Assembly: GCA_029844215.1 (NCBI GenBank) | Contig: CM056738.1 | Location: 64,199,593 to 64,263,592, forward strand | Length of the DNA: 64,000 bases | Source: Przewalskia tangutica | Lineage: Eukaryota; Streptophyta; Magnoliopsida; Solanales; Solanaceae | Direction of reading: 5' to 3' | Part shown: positions 46,481-59,281 of the stretch, piece after piece | How the letters are laid out: each line of letters begins with the position of its first letter | Position numbering within the stretch: position 1 is the stretch's first letter | The notes under the pieces: generated by a model | Databases searched by the model: none | What the model saw: the letters and a program-made list of their open reading frames with translations, nothing else | Told to the model about the DNA's origin: nothing | Made by a program: the position numbers and the translations under genes

Positions 46481-48834
46481 TACTAGTAGTGAGACATAGT
46501 CCAACACTTAGAAAAATTTGAAGAAAAATTGGATGAACAAGAAATGGTGCTCTCGGCTTCTTCAACAAGAAGAAAGAAAAAATTTGTTTCTTGTCCAATA
46601 AGCTCCACACTTTAAACCAAGGTTCCTATGTGTATTGTAAGCATATCTCAGTAGAAAAATCTCGGAAAAAGATAGTTTTCGGGTTAGTCGCAAAGTGAAA
46701 ACCTAGTGGCTTTCTAGGTTTTGGATTGAAAGTTTGAAGGAAAATTGTTGGTGTTGTTCTAAGGGTCCCAACTAGCGGATTGAAGTGTCTTGAAGAGGCT
46801 CTAAGTTGCTAAGGAGCGACTTCGGATTTGAAGATTGGATTAAGATTCGTTGAGGTATAATCTTATCCCTTAAACGTGTTACAAGATTAATTAAATTGTT
46901 GTTATCTTTGCATGTTGCTAGCATGAAGTATATGTGTTGAAGTTTATAAGGATTATGGATTGATTGTAGCCTTGGAAATCCAAAATGTAATGTAAGCCAT
47001 GTTAAGTTGGATTGCAATTTAGTCGTTATTAGAATCGTCGCATGTTGTTGACTTGAAGATTATAGTAGTTATAGTCGATTGCGACTTGATATCATGTATT
47101 GCTAACAACTTGGATTGAAATGGAAATTGGATAAGAATTGGTATTGTTGAAAACAATGTGGCCGAATTTGGGCATGTAGTTTGTTTTAGTTTGATATCTT
47201 TTGTGGGGCGGAATTTTACACGTCTAGTAGGCGTGTAATCCCCTATTGATAATTGCATTGTTTGGGCCTTAAATGTGGCGTGTTTGGTTATTGTATTCGG
47301 CCTTGAAAAAGGTGGCAAAGTGAGTAAAAACAAAGGAGGTGCTGTCCGATTTTCCGTAGAATTTAGCGACTAAGCACCTAGGATATTCTACGTTGAAGTA
47401 AGAGGTTAATGGACATATTATGACCATTATAGGTTGAAGTACTAAGTATAGCGTATCCTACTTGGAGGGTGGAATAGCTATCAAGGTTGAAGTACTTTGG
47501 AGCATTTTGCTACTTGTCGATAATCGTCGCGAGGTATGTGAACCTCTTCCTTCCTTTGGCATGATTCTATGTATGGAATATACTTGTGGTATCATTTCAT
47601 GTTTCCTTCTACTCTTAGAAGTTAAGAGGTAGTTGTGTGATTTACTCTATGTAGAACTTTTCCTATCTTTTGAGCATTACTAGTTGTACGTATGTAGTAC
47701 GGTAGACGTACAAGACCTTGATATCCTTTACTAGTTTTATGAATAACCAAGTCGGGTGAGTTAGGAGATTAACTCAATTCTTTGAGAGTATTAAGGATGT
47801 CTAATGTTTTATTAACGTTAAGGGACTTGAAGAGTTTTAAAGTATTTGATACTTGTTTCGTTTTAAACGTATAAGTCCCTTTGATAGGAAATTGTTTTTG
47901 GCTAAGGCATAAAGTGAATATAACGACTTTATGGGGAGTTGGTTATATTTGCTTTATGGAAAGATAAATGATTTGATTTTAGCGAAAAAGGCAACTTGAT
48001 TTTAAGGCATCAATTGCCTAAGGTTGTATAATAAAAGGAGTCACTTGAGTTCTAAAGGTTAAGAGACTAATTGTATTTTTGAAAGTTAAGAGAATTGCTT
48101 TGAAAGTATGTAATACCGGGTTTCAAAAAGTAGAAGTCTCTTGGTTAGAAAAGGATAGAGTTTTGTCTAAAACCATAAAGGGTTATAACGGCTTTATGGG
48201 AAGTTGGTTATAACGGCTTTATGGAAAGTTAAGAGAATGGTTTTCTCTAATAAAGTAATCAAAGAATTAACTTGTATTAAGGAAGGGCAATGTGATTTAA
48301 AGGTATCACTTGCTTAAAGCTTTTAAGTAAGGGTCACTTGATTTTAGAAGCCGAGAAATGTATTTCTAAAAGTATCGTGACTTATGTGAAATGTACACAA
48401 GCCTGGATAGTACGGGTGTTAGTATCTTGGGGTTTTACACAAAAACGAGTCTCTTAAAAAGAATGTACGTAAGTAGTACTTTGGCTTGATTAATTGAGAA
48501 TTAGTCTAAGTGTGTCTTGATAAGTACTTTGGCTTGTTAAATGAGAATTATTCTATTTGTGCCCTGATAAGTACTTTGGCTTGGTTAATGAAGAATTAGC
48601 CTATGTGTGCTGGTGATAGCCTTTGAGTGCAAGTATTATGTTTTATTATGTTGCCACGACTCTCGGTTGGAGGGCCGGTTGTCTTATTGTAAGTACTTGG
48701 ACGTACCGACAGTGATGGGGGATTCCACGGGTATGCTTCCGTTATTAGTAGTACTTGGGTTAAATTCCCGGATTTTTATAGAAGACATGGTAGTGCTTCT
48801 GTTTGTTTGACGGTCAGTCGAGATAGGGTAAGAG

Positions 48835-49136
48835 TATAAGTGAGGGGTAAATCCCCAAGATGTTATACCACCTTCTCCAGGGTAAGAGTATAAGTGAGGG
48901 GTAAACCCCCAAGACATTATACCCCCTGCTTGTTTTGTTTGATGGTCGGTCGAGATAGGGTAAGAGTATAAGTGAGGGGTAGACCCCCAAGATGCTATAC
49001 CACCTGCTTTACCACCTTCTCCAGGGTAAGAGTATAAGTGAGGGGTAGACCCCCAAGATGCTATACCACCTGTTTTACCACCTTCTCCAGGGTAAGAGTA
49101 TAAGTGAGGGGTAGACCCCCAAGACGCTATACCACC
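48835..49136 (+). repeat. Tandem repeats in F 5' LTR
   Basis: Five units begin at 48835, 48879, 48957, 49023 and 49089, each with AGGGTAAGAGTATAAGTGAG and CCCCCAAGA. Spacing varies between 44 and 78 bases because some units carry an extra segment. It is related to the 54-base array of D. Confidence 0.88.
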
Positions 49137-50080
49137 GGTGGGACTTGGTGTTCATGTATGCCTATTGGTGTATTATTATACCCTGGACTGTCGGCAGTGA
49201 TGTGGGATTCCACGGGCAGGAGATATATATATATGTGTTGTGTATGTGTACGCCGACAGTGAGGTGGGATGCCACGGGCGCGTCACATGATTATATTTTA
49301 CACTTATAGCTGTCGGCAGTGATGGGGGATTCCACGGACACGCTTGATATTTGTGTGACTTGATCGCGTCCCAGATTGGGCCGGGTAGAAAATGTGCCCT
49401 CCTTAAAGGGCCGGATTATACTTATGAAAGATAAGTAAGTTATATAGAAATGAACTTAATGATTTTTCCTAATCATGTGCGTAAGAATGTGGCTATAACC
49501 TTTATTGAAAATGGGAAAAGATATTGATGTGAAATTAAGTTCATAAGTGGTAATGACACGGCAGGATCTGGTATGTACTTTTTATACTTGTCCCTGTCAT
49601 TCTTTTGTACAGTTATGGTCCTGCTTATCAGACGTTATTTCTGCTTCCATATTCGGTACTGTTATCGAATTCTTCGTGTGCGTTCATGCCCGCAGGTTTT
49701 AGGTACCCAGGTTGGTGATCCTTGCTCATAGGATCTCGGTTCAGTTTTGAGAAAAGCTCTATTTGCTCCGGAGGCTTATCTCTTGGTACGGTTTCCCTGA
49801 GGTAGTAGATTAATGTATATTCAGGGGTATGGCGGGGCCCTGTCCCGCCACAGTTGTTCAGTTGTTATTCCTAGAGGTCTGTATTCACATATATGGTTGG
49901 GCTATAAGAACTGAGTTATACTTTTGATTATGTTTATATTATGGAATGCGGCCGATCGGCTAGCCTGTGACGTTTTTATTTACACATGTGTTTATGTTAT
50001 GTATGTTCCGCTGCTATTCTCTGATGTATACCTGAACGGGGTGCCTGTAGGGCACGCCGCGCCCCGGTCGGGTCGTGACA

Positions 50081-51518
50081 AAAGTGGTATCGAGCGATTA
50101 GTCCTCGGAAAGTGTCTGCTGCACCGTGTCTAGTAGTCTTGATTACGGTGTGTGCGCACCACATCTATAATCGAGGAGGTGCAGGACATTTAGGATTGGT
50201 TTCCATTCTTCTCACTCTGAGATCGTGCGATAGAGCTGTGTTGTTAGGGTCGTCTCTCCCTAACGAGTTATGTTGATTGCAGCTACGAGAAAGGCAGCAG
50301 TGACCCAGGAAGGACTATGTGGATTGCGTATCCAGGTTGGTAATGATTATAGTATAGTTGGTATTGTGACATACATCTATACGGAGTTATGTATGAGGGT
50401 CATTTATGGGTTGCCTAGAATGGTCTTAGATTTACCAAGAGTGGTAAGGGCTAACTAGATACCGGGAAGGTATGGAACAGTTAATAAATTCTCGCCAAGA
50501 TCTTATGTGTTGTTTTGAGATAATTGGGAAGGGATGAGCTGTCTGATAGGGTAGTGAACCCTTAAGAAGCCATGTTAAGGAACTTAACGGAATGTCATGT
50601 TAATAGATTAAGCTGCGTAGTAGGCTTAAGAGAATTGTACGGATGAGGTCCGTATAGAGTAAGTAATGGTGGTTGTGATCGAGACAACATGGTTATGGTA
50701 TTATGAGAAGTTTTTGTACCCGTTTACTGGGGGACGGGTAAGGTAGGCTTGGAGCATGGAAATTGCGAGCCTAAGAATATTGATAACTGTCGAGACCTTA
50801 GATATATAAGGCTTTCCCTGGCAACAAGATTTTAAGTCAGACCAAGGATAAGAGTTAAAGTGCGACGCTGAGTCGGGTTGAGGACCTGTTACGGGTCTCC
50901 CCATGGCCTGGAATGGAGTGGGATCAGTTGGTAGTAGTTCCGCTACGTGACGGGGTCACGAGGGCGCAAGGCCCAAGTCTAGTTAATTGTTTTACGAGTT
51001 CGTGGACGCGTTCCACCGGAACCAGGTCATGAAAGCCGGAAATGGTCGTATATTGTCTTAAAGAGTGACTCCAAAGATTAGAGGCCAGAATCGGTATGGA
51101 AGTTATGTATGTATGCTAGTATGAGTTGGAATTACGGAAAGAGTACGGCCAGTACGATGGATAGCAACCAAGTGTAAAGGAGTAGAGCCTGAATCCATAA
51201 GAACCTTTCGAGGTAACTACACCCGTGAGTGCGTGGGGTGGTAGTTGAGTGGGAATATGAGGTTTTCCCGGTGATGATACAGTCGTCAGACCCTAGTAGA
51301 CCTAGTAGAGATGATTATGACAGACCTTGAGGTCATTATGAGTATGGACTAGTTGGCCTTGTGAGTGCCAAGGTTGACATCTTAGTATAAGTTTTGTTAT
51401 GTGGCCATAGGTGGCATATGTCGTAAGAAGGGTGTAGTATAAGGAGACTATGTCGCGCTTTAATTAGATTGGACTCCGAAAGAACATTCGAGGACGAATG
51501 TTTCTAAGGGGGGAAGAA
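50081..51518 (+). other. F interior, no complete gene
   Basis: It contains an altered primer site TGGTATCGAGCG (50085-50096), a 62-codon open frame (50270-50458), the shared module (50952-51046), a short pol scrap (about 51230-51300), the hairpin AACATTCG-AGGA-CGAATGTT (51483-51502) and the polypurine tract (51506-51518). About 50460-50950 is conserved with A as DNA but not recognisable as protein. Confidence 0.82.
50270..50458 (+). CDS. Conserved small open frame of F (62 codons), unknown
   Basis: ATG at 50270 begins MLIAATRKAAVTQEGLCGLR, and the frame ends at the same stop position as in A and C. All three copies differ by substitutions only within this frame. No known domain is visible. 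It may be a small element-encoded peptide or simply a conserved leader that happens to be open. Confidence 0.25.
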   Translation: MLIAATRKAAVTQEGLCGLRIQVGNDYSIVGIVTYIYTELCMRVIYGLPRMVLDLPRVVRAN

Positions 51519-51991
51519 TGTTACACCCCGTATTTGCAGGACATGCTTTAAGAACGTACGTAAGAACTCACAAGTGTTAAGATTTGAGACTTGTAAAATT
51601 TTAGCGGAATTATGAAATTGTCGGAAAATGTATTATTGTGACGAATGGGAGGGCGACACGTGTCACCCCCCTTAAGTGAGCCTTGGACGAAATTGAACAT
51701 GGACAAAAGGGTCATTTGACCCTTGTTAGGAAGACTAGTCTTGCAAGTAGTAAAGCTTGAGAATGTTGACTTGGTCAAGGACCCACAAGTCTTGATATTT
51801 AATAATACTACATCCAAACCACACATTTGTGCTAATCTCAACCCTCCATGTCCCTTTATTATACTACTAGTAGTGAGACATAGTCCAACACTTAGAAAAA
51901 TTTGAAGAAAAATTGGATGAACAAGAAATGGTGCTCTCGGCTTCTTCAACAAGAAGAAAGAAAAAAATTGTTTCTTGTCCAATAAGCTCCA
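51519..51991 (+). repeat. F 3' LTR, first 473 bases
   Basis: It matches 46135-46607 with only a handful of substitutions, pointing to a fairly recent F insertion. It is cut by E at CTCCA (51987-51991), E's left target duplication; the empty site is seen at 46602-46607 (CTCCAC). Confidence 0.92.
51651..51864 (+). promoter_or_regulatory. U3 promoter core of F 3' LTR
   Basis: GGGCGACACGTGTCACCC (51651-51668), with the same downstream AT-rich segment as in the 5' LTR. Confidence 0.48.
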
Positions 51992-54900
51992 TGTCACGAC
52001 CCGACCCCGGGCCCGCGACTGATGCCCTACCTGGGCACCCCTTTTGGCATACATCAGAGAATAGCAGCGGAACATACACAACTGATAAAATACTTAAACA
52101 TAAAATAACAACAGGCTAGCCGATAAGGCCACCTTCCGTAACTAATACCAATAGAATAGTACATTTTGTTTTTCTTTACAACCCAATCCACTATGTGGCT
52201 CTGCACTTAAGAATAACATTCTCAAGTGACAGGCCCCGCCATAACCCGAATGTACAACAAGCGACAATACAGTGATAAGCCTCGAAATGAGGAGCTTCAA
52301 CACCGAACAGTGATCTAAGGCGAGGATCAAGAACTGTACTCTACTGCGGCATGAACGCACTTCAAGGAGGTCGATAACATGTACCAAATATGTGAAACTG
52401 AAAGTACTGTAATGAAATCATAAGTCTAATAAAACTGGAGACATGAATGATACTCAATTAACGACATCTGGCCTTACTAACAATGAGAGTAAATAGGTGT
52501 ATACTTACAATATAAAGTAGGAAGCTCACGATCAAAACAGACCACGTCCGCAGATATCATTACAATCCTATTCCGGGACTATTTCACCCGCATAGATCGC
52601 GTGGACCCGCATGAGGTATTCCTCGCATGGGACTATTTCACCCGCATAAGCCCTTACGGACTCGCATGAGGTATTCCTCGCATAGGCTGGACCCGCCCGC
52701 ATGGGACTATATCACCCGCATAAGCCCTACGGACTCGTATGAGGTATTCCTCGCATCGTGGGTAGCAAATCCACGGAAATATGCAATGCCACAAACCCGG
52801 GGAATGACCCCGCAAGTATTACTGAACTACTAGCACAAATCCGGCTATCACACATAACATAAGCACTACCGGCTTATCATACAATATATAAGCAAGTTAA
52901 GCAATCCCCTAACTTTTTATTATTCTGTTTCATATACACTCTCATTTTAGTTTACTTAAGGCACTAACATGTTCTTTATAAAATTCCGGGAATTTAACCC
53001 AAAGTACTAAGTACTTCTATTCTTTCAAAATGACTCATTTCATTATAAAACTTCCGAGATACTAATAACCGTAGTATGAAGTTACAATTTCTTTTTCAAG
53101 ACAAGTCACAATACTTTTAGAAATAAAATTAGGCTTCTAAATCAAGTGACTTCTTTTCTCGTAAAAACCTTAGGCAATTGATGCCTTCAAATCAAATTGC
53201 CTTTCAAATAAATCAAGCAATTTATCTTTCCATAAAGCCAATATAACCAACTCCCCATAAAGTCGTTATATTCACTTTATACCTAAGTCAAGCACAATTT
53301 CCTATCCAAGGGACTTATACGTTTAAAACGAAACAAGTGTCACATTCTTTAAAACTCTTCAAGTCCCTTAACACGCTTAAATTACTTAAGAGTAAATCAT
53401 TCTCTTATTAACTTTCCATAAATCTATTATAACCAACTTCCCATAAAGCCGTTATACTAGCTTTATACATTAGCAACTTACATACTTCTTTTTAACCAAG
53501 AGACTTAAAACTTTCCAACAAAACAAGTATCAAAATACTTTCAACATACTTAAAGTCTCTTATCTTTTGAAAACCAAGATATCCTTAATAATTAAACAAG
53601 TGAGTTAATTCTCTAACTCAAACAACTTGGGCATTCTTAAAATAAGCCAAGGATATCAAATAGACTAGATTGTCAAAATCTTGTACGTCTACCGTACTAT
53701 ACATTTACAACTTAATCATGCTCAAGAGATAAGAAAGTTCCACATACCTCTTCGGTTTAATCCACTTGCTAAGTCCAGTCGACGTACGTAGTATGCCAAC
53801 CTATAATGACCATAGTACGTCTATTAACTTCTAGTTTCAAACGTAGAATATTCCAAGTGCAAGTCACTAAATTCTACGGAAAATCGGACATCACTTCCTT
53901 TGTTTTTACTAACCTTGCCACCTTTTTCAAGGCCGAATACAATAACCAAACAGCCCCAATTGGCTCACCACAATTGATAACAAACTAGTCTAAACTATAA
54001 TGTCAATTCGGCAATTAGGCAACAATACAAATCGTTTCCAATTCCTTTTTAATCCAAGTGGTTTAGTATAACATGATAACAAGCGCAATCGACATAACTA
54101 CTACAATCCTCAAGTAGGTAAACATGCGACGATTCTAATAAACGACCAAAATTGTATTTCAATTTCAAAAGGCTAATCATGTCCTTTTCGGTTCTAGGCT
54201 TCTACCATCCATGTCACTTATCAAACTTCATTACACAAATCACATGATCACTTATAACTTATCATAACAAGAAATCTTCAATTACAAAAGTAAAACGAAG
54301 ATTATACCTCAATTAGCCCAATTATGATCCAAGATCACAAGTCGCTCCTTAGCAACTTTAGCTCCTCCTTTCGACGTTCCAAACCACTCCAAGCAACCCT
54401 TAGAAGCTTATAAAAGACTCATCTTCAAGTTTCAACTCCAAAGTTGAATAACCCTTTAGGTTTTCGCCTTGCGACTAATACGAAAACACCATTTTTCCGG
54501 GATCCTTCTATTGAGAAACACTTACAATACCCTTAGGTACCTTGGTTTAAAGTGGGGGAATTATTGGACAACAATTGAAATTTTTTTTCTTGAAACCCTA
54601 AGCCTAGCCTAGAGCCTCATTTTTGCTCTTCAAAATGTTTGCAAAATTTAACTAAGTGTTGAAGCTTGTCTTGCACTAGCATACACTTATAATAAGATTT
54701 AGGGTCAAGATTAAAACAAATGGGTGGTTAGGATGCACTTCACAAGGATCAAGCCAAGTGGCATTGACTTGGTCAACAATGTCAAGCTCTTGCCTTTGCA
54801 AGACTTGATCTTTTAAATTATGGTAAAATGACCATTTCCCCCATGTCAATTCGTCCAAGAGTATTAAGGGGGGGGGTGACACGTGTCGCCCTCCCGTTCG

Positions 54901-55017
54901 TCGTAATATTTCATTTTCCGACAAATTCCGATAAATTTTTACTCGTCTCAAATCTTAACATTGTTGAGTTCTTACGTACGTTCTTATAAACATATCCTGA
55001 AATTCCGGGGTGTAACA
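51992..55017 (-). repeat. E 3' LTR
   Basis: This LTR of 3,026 bases reads TGTTACACCCCGGAATTTC at its start (55017) and GGGTCGTGACA at its end (51992). GC-rich repeats at 52555-52780 (GCATGAGGTATTCCTCGCAT) match D's third array in reverse. Confidence 0.9.
54687..54891 (-). promoter_or_regulatory. U3 promoter core of E 3' LTR
   Basis: The minus strand has GGGCGACACGTGTCACCC (54874-54891) and an AT-rich TATTATAA (54687-54694) as a possible TATA box. Confidence 0.48.
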
Positions 55018-55053
55018 TTCTTCCCCCCTTAGAAACATTCGTCCCCGAATGTT
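55018..55053 (-). other. E polypurine tract and hairpin
   Basis: The minus strand reads TAAGGGGGGAAGAA (55018-55031) beside the LTR. Upstream, AACATTCG-GGGA-CGAATGTT (55034-55053) is a perfect hairpin. Confidence 0.8.
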
Positions 55054-55189
55054 CTCTCGGGAGTCAAACTTAAGATAGCGACATAGTCTCCTTACAACCC
55101 CTACGTACCAATAATGCCACACTTGGCCGCATAACAATACTCATACTAAAATATCAACTGAATCCCACGTGTCAACATCGGTTATCTGC

Positions 55190-56330
55190 ATAAAGCTTCT
55201 GCGGACTCTAAGCTTACTACAATCTTCCCCGGATAAGCCTCGCCTTATCCATAGCCCGCTGAGTCAAGTCTGGACCAATTAACTGAACCTCGCCTATGTC
55301 GAACCATCCGAACGACGATCTCCACTTTCTTACACACAAGGCCTCATACCAGGCCACCTGAAAACTGAAAGGGTATCTGATATCGTTACGCAATAAGACA
55401 AGAGGCAATTAACCTTCCCGGCTATTCCTGAAATCAAAAACACAGGCCCGCAACCTATCCTCAAGTGCCTGGATAGTACGCTCTGCCTGACCGTCGGTCT
55501 GAGGGTGTAATGCAACACTGAGACTCACCTGTGTCCCTAATCCTTTCTGAAAAACCTCCAGAAGTTATCCGCAACTGAGCTCATCTATCTGTAATCATAA
55601 GCGTAGGAACCTCGTGCGCCTCACAATCTCTGCGCTATACAAGAAAGCCTAATCCTCACCGAGTAAGTGGTCCCAACCGAAAGAACACGATCGGTTTCGC
55701 CAAATTTAATTACCATGACTGCGGGTCGACTTCCTCTGAGTACGATACCACCCTGTAACAAGATCCATGAAATACTCCTCATATCTAGGTTCGGATTTCA
55801 ATCGCCTGCAATAGCCCACTGGGCTTCTGGTGCTCAACCATGACCTGCTACTAACCCGGACACTTAAGCAGTAAACTCCGCTATGTCCCTTTTCCGGTCA
55901 TCTTACCCATACATACATCTGAGGTCACGACACGACTTAGTCGACCCTGTACAATTTAGAACAATAGCACTGCGTGCCTCCCCCAAGACCTGCTGACTAG
56001 TCCTACAGTACCGGGTACACGCAATCTATCCTTATCTCACAGCACCCCATCCGGTGCTACTCAAACAGGCTCTTCTCTCCTCGGAGAGTCGTAACTCGAT
56101 ACCGTATCATAACTAAATCCTCATACTGTCGCCTCCTTACCTCCCCAACAACGGAAGACTCGGCAACCTCTCGGATCTAGACTTCGTTAACCTTGGAAAC
56201 AAATAATCGAACCCCTAGGCTTGGTAACTGAAGGATCTCACGGACCATACCCTGTCTATCTGGTTGCCCATCTGGCAGACTACCCTTAGGTCCACCACAA
56301 AGAGTATCTCAGAATCGTCTTGGCTTTCCT
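55190..56330 (-). pseudogene. Integrase fossil of E
   Basis: On the minus strand, TDGQAERT-like codons near 55490 and a GWFDIGEVQLIGPDLTQRAM string in 55217-55408 identify Ty3/gypsy integrase. Around 56250-56320 the AKT...SLWWT-like bases match the end of RNase H in D. Frameshifts and stops occur throughout. The layout mirrors D 7770-8930, so both descend from the same pol-bearing family. Confidence 0.75.
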
Positions 56331-56424
56331 TTCTCTGTTGCAACCAAACTTGGTCACTAAACTTAGATTTGATTCTTTGCTTGCCTCACGGCTAAGACTT
56401 CATCACAATCACATTTTGGGGAGG
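56331..56424 (-). other. E interior next to B4, unassigned
   Basis: No recognisable coding similarity. GGAGG (56420-56424) is the expected left target duplication of B4. Confidence 0.5.
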
Positions 56425-57049
56425 TGTCACACCAAAATCGCCCGTGATAGTGCCTTACCGGTACCTAGCGATACATACATCGAGAAAAATCAGCGGAACA
56501 TAAAACATGAGTCATTATACAAGAGATATAATAAATAAACAAAGCAACCAAAGCGGTTGCCTTCCGTATATACATAAAACACGAGCAGTTTAATCCTTTT
56601 ACAACCCCGCCACAACAAAGATTACATGCACTTAAGATATACATGACTATGACGGACAGGGCCCGCCATACCCCGAATGTACAAGAACTTACAACTCGTG
56701 GAACACCTACTAAAAGATAAGCCTCGGAGAAGCGGAGCTTCAAATCTGTTGAATTGTGATCCTATGGCGAGGATCCACAACCGATGTACTTACTGCGCAG
56801 ATGAACGCAGCCCGGCGAGGTCGATACAACAGTACCAAGTATGTGAAATGCATAAAGTCAGAATGAAATCATACTAGTCTATATAAAGCAGAGACATGTA
56901 TGATAACCAAACTACGATTCACAACATAACATCATCACTCCAATATAACTATGGGTCTCACGCCCACAACATCAATCGTGGTCGATCGTGGCCGCATGCC
57001 GAATATCGTGATCGGTGTAGACATGTCCATGTGACCTCAACAACAAGAC

Positions 57050-57385
57050 AAAGAATCCAGATGGAAGCATACCCGTGCGCTACGATCGTGTCGATGTCCA
57101 AAGGGAAACAATAAGACAACTTTCCAAATGGACGATACCCGCGCGCTACGATCGTGGTCGATATGTCGAGGGAAACAATAGACGGCATTCCAAATGGACG
57201 ATACCCGCGCGCCACGATCGTGTCAAGATGTCCAAAAGGAAATCACAAGGCGATAATCAAAATGGAAACATACCCGCGCGCCACGATCGTGTCAAGATAT
57301 CCAAAGCGATTAACCACAAGACCTTAACCAAAATGGAAGCATACCCGCGCGCTACGCATCGTGTCGATGTCCAAAGTGATTAACA
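57050..57385 (-). repeat. Tandem repeats in B4 3' LTR
   Basis: Units with CGCGCGCTACGATCGTG and AAATGGACGATACC repeat about every 60-65 bases, five times. It is the B4 version of the B1 array. The sister copy is at 62815-63150. Confidence 0.9.
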
Positions 57386-59281
57386 ACAATAATACTATCA
57401 ACAGAACGCACTGCGGGAATTTCTCCGCCACCGCCGCACGCCCAAGTAAGTTCTCAACAAGTCAACCGACCCTCCATCGAGACGCAGTAACACGTAAATA
57501 CAACGCTTTGCACAACAAAGGTTATCACAATAAGCATAGCCAAGCTTCACAACAACAAGCATAGGCAAGTTTCACAACAACACAAAGTACTTTCATTTTA
57601 TACCAAAGTCCGGTTTTAACCCCAAAGGACTACATACGTAAGTTCTTTTAAAAGAGATCCATTTCTTTTATAAAAGTCACCCGATACGTAGTATTAGAAT
57701 GACCAACCCACCTTCCTTTTCAAAACCAAGTAACAACATTCTTTCCTAAGTTCGGTTTGCCTAGTTTCAATTACTCAAGCTTCTCATTTTCAAATGGTTT
57801 CATAGTTCCCAAACTTAATCACTTGATTCCTTTTAGAACAATTAAGTAACATATGTCATATACGTGAGTAGTTTATTCTTGTTTATAACGATCTTATTAC
57901 AAAGCATGATCTAGAAAATGTAATATCATTTTGTCTCATCTTAGCTTCTATGCGGATGGAGGTTTCTACCGGTTTTAATACAACACATCATTATTCAATA
58001 CATTTTCCTTTTATTAACGCCGTGGTCCGTCGATACACATTCGACTCAAATCAAGAAACATTATCCCTTTAAAACCAAGTACTCATTACTCACGAATGAG
58101 GTTTCACACAAACATCCACATTAAAACAAATAAGTTAAGTCTCTTATCTTATAAGATCAAGTCTCTTAACTTCTAACGTCGAGAAACCATTTTCACTTAC
58201 ATAAGGTCGTTATAACTAACTTCCCATAAAGCTATTATAACACCATATGTTTTAACCCAACCAAATCACTTAGCACATGTACGTCACCGCACTACATAGT
58301 TCACAACAATCATGCTAGAAAAGATAGGAAGAGGTTCACATACCTCGCGACGATTTATCGACAATAAGCAAAATGCTCCAAGTACTACAACCTTGCTAGC
58401 CCTTTCCACTCCTCGAGTAGAATACGCTACTCTTAGTACTTTCACCTATAAAGGTCACAAACGTCTATTAACCCCAAAACATAAGTTTCTATCTTTCTAT
58501 AGAAAATTCAAAGACTCTCCCCGCAACAACAGAAATCTCCTCCTCTATCGAGGCCGCTACCAAGCCAACCAGTGGGGGTTTTACACGTCTAACCTGACGT
58601 GTACAATTCTACACAAGCCTACGCAATACAAATTCTATGTAAATACGCTTTAGTTGATTCTTAATTCTTCAGCTTAAGTCAAAAGACATTGCCGAATACT
58701 AAGTATAGTTCCATATATAGTATACTTCAACTATATATCCTAACAAACATGTAATTTCCAATTACTATAGAGGGACAAGATAATTACCTCGATAAGACCA
58801 AAATTATCCGAGTTTAATGTCGCTTCCCGAGCAAGGTTTAGCTCCAAGTGCGCTCCAAACCACTCCAAACAACCCTTAGAAGTTCTAACCAACTTCTACT
58901 CAATTACTTCAACCAACTATGAAGATTTCCTTAGGTTTCGGTTTGAGACTAATAAGGACAAAAGGTAGTATTTCCGGACTCTACGTAAAGAGGTATCTTT
59001 GGAATACTACAAGGTACAAGGCTAAGGTATTTTGGGCATTATAACAATACTAGGGGAGTATTTCTATACCACAACAAGGGGTATTATACGAAAACAACTA
59101 GGCTAGGGGGGGGGGTACCCCACGGCTAGCACCACAAAGTGGGCTGGAACCCTTCTCGGCCAAAGGCCACAAGGAGGAGGGAAGGGGAGAGGCTTAGGAC
59201 GAGAGCTACTAGAGGGAGGGGAGGGATTTCAAGACTTAGACAAAGTGAGGAGTGAATGAATAAGTCTTCACAAGGGAGGGG

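Larger units (their letters stand above)
46135..50080 (+). repeat. F 5' LTR
   Basis: This LTR of 3,946 bases begins TGTTACACCCCGTATTTGC and ends CGGGTCGTGACA. It has a G-box palindrome, a donor-like GAGGTATAA at 46852, a tandem array at 48835-49136 and the conserved terminal block from about 49560. The 148-codon minus-strand frame at 46164-46610 is antisense to the U3 and is not called. Confidence 0.92.
46135..51991 (+). mobile_element. Element F: non-autonomous retrotransposon, 3' LTR cut by E
   Basis: 5' LTR 46135-50080, interior 50081-51518, 3' LTR 51519-51991 and onward beyond E, outside the window. The interior of 1,438 bases resembles that of A, with no gag or enzyme. It is inserted in G's 5' LTR. 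Confidence 0.88.
51992..56424 (-). mobile_element. Element E: Ty3/gypsy retrotransposon, 3' part only
   Basis: Minus strand: 3' LTR 51992-55017 and pol remnant 55018-56424, interrupted by B4. The 5' half lies right of the window. It is the same family as D, by similar LTR start and the same integrase tail. It is inserted in F's 3' LTR. Confidence 0.86.

Noticed and set aside
46772..47333. Minus-strand frames of 81 and 104 codons in F's LTR
   Set aside because: They are antisense to a leader region conserved as DNA in other families, where the frames are closed. They have low-complexity composition and no family resemblance.
51548..52081. Longest open frame in the window (177 codons, minus), with a shorter copy at 46164-46610
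   Set aside because: It runs antisense through F's U3 and across the junction with E, so it did not exist before that insertion. The shared part is explained by LTR duplication.
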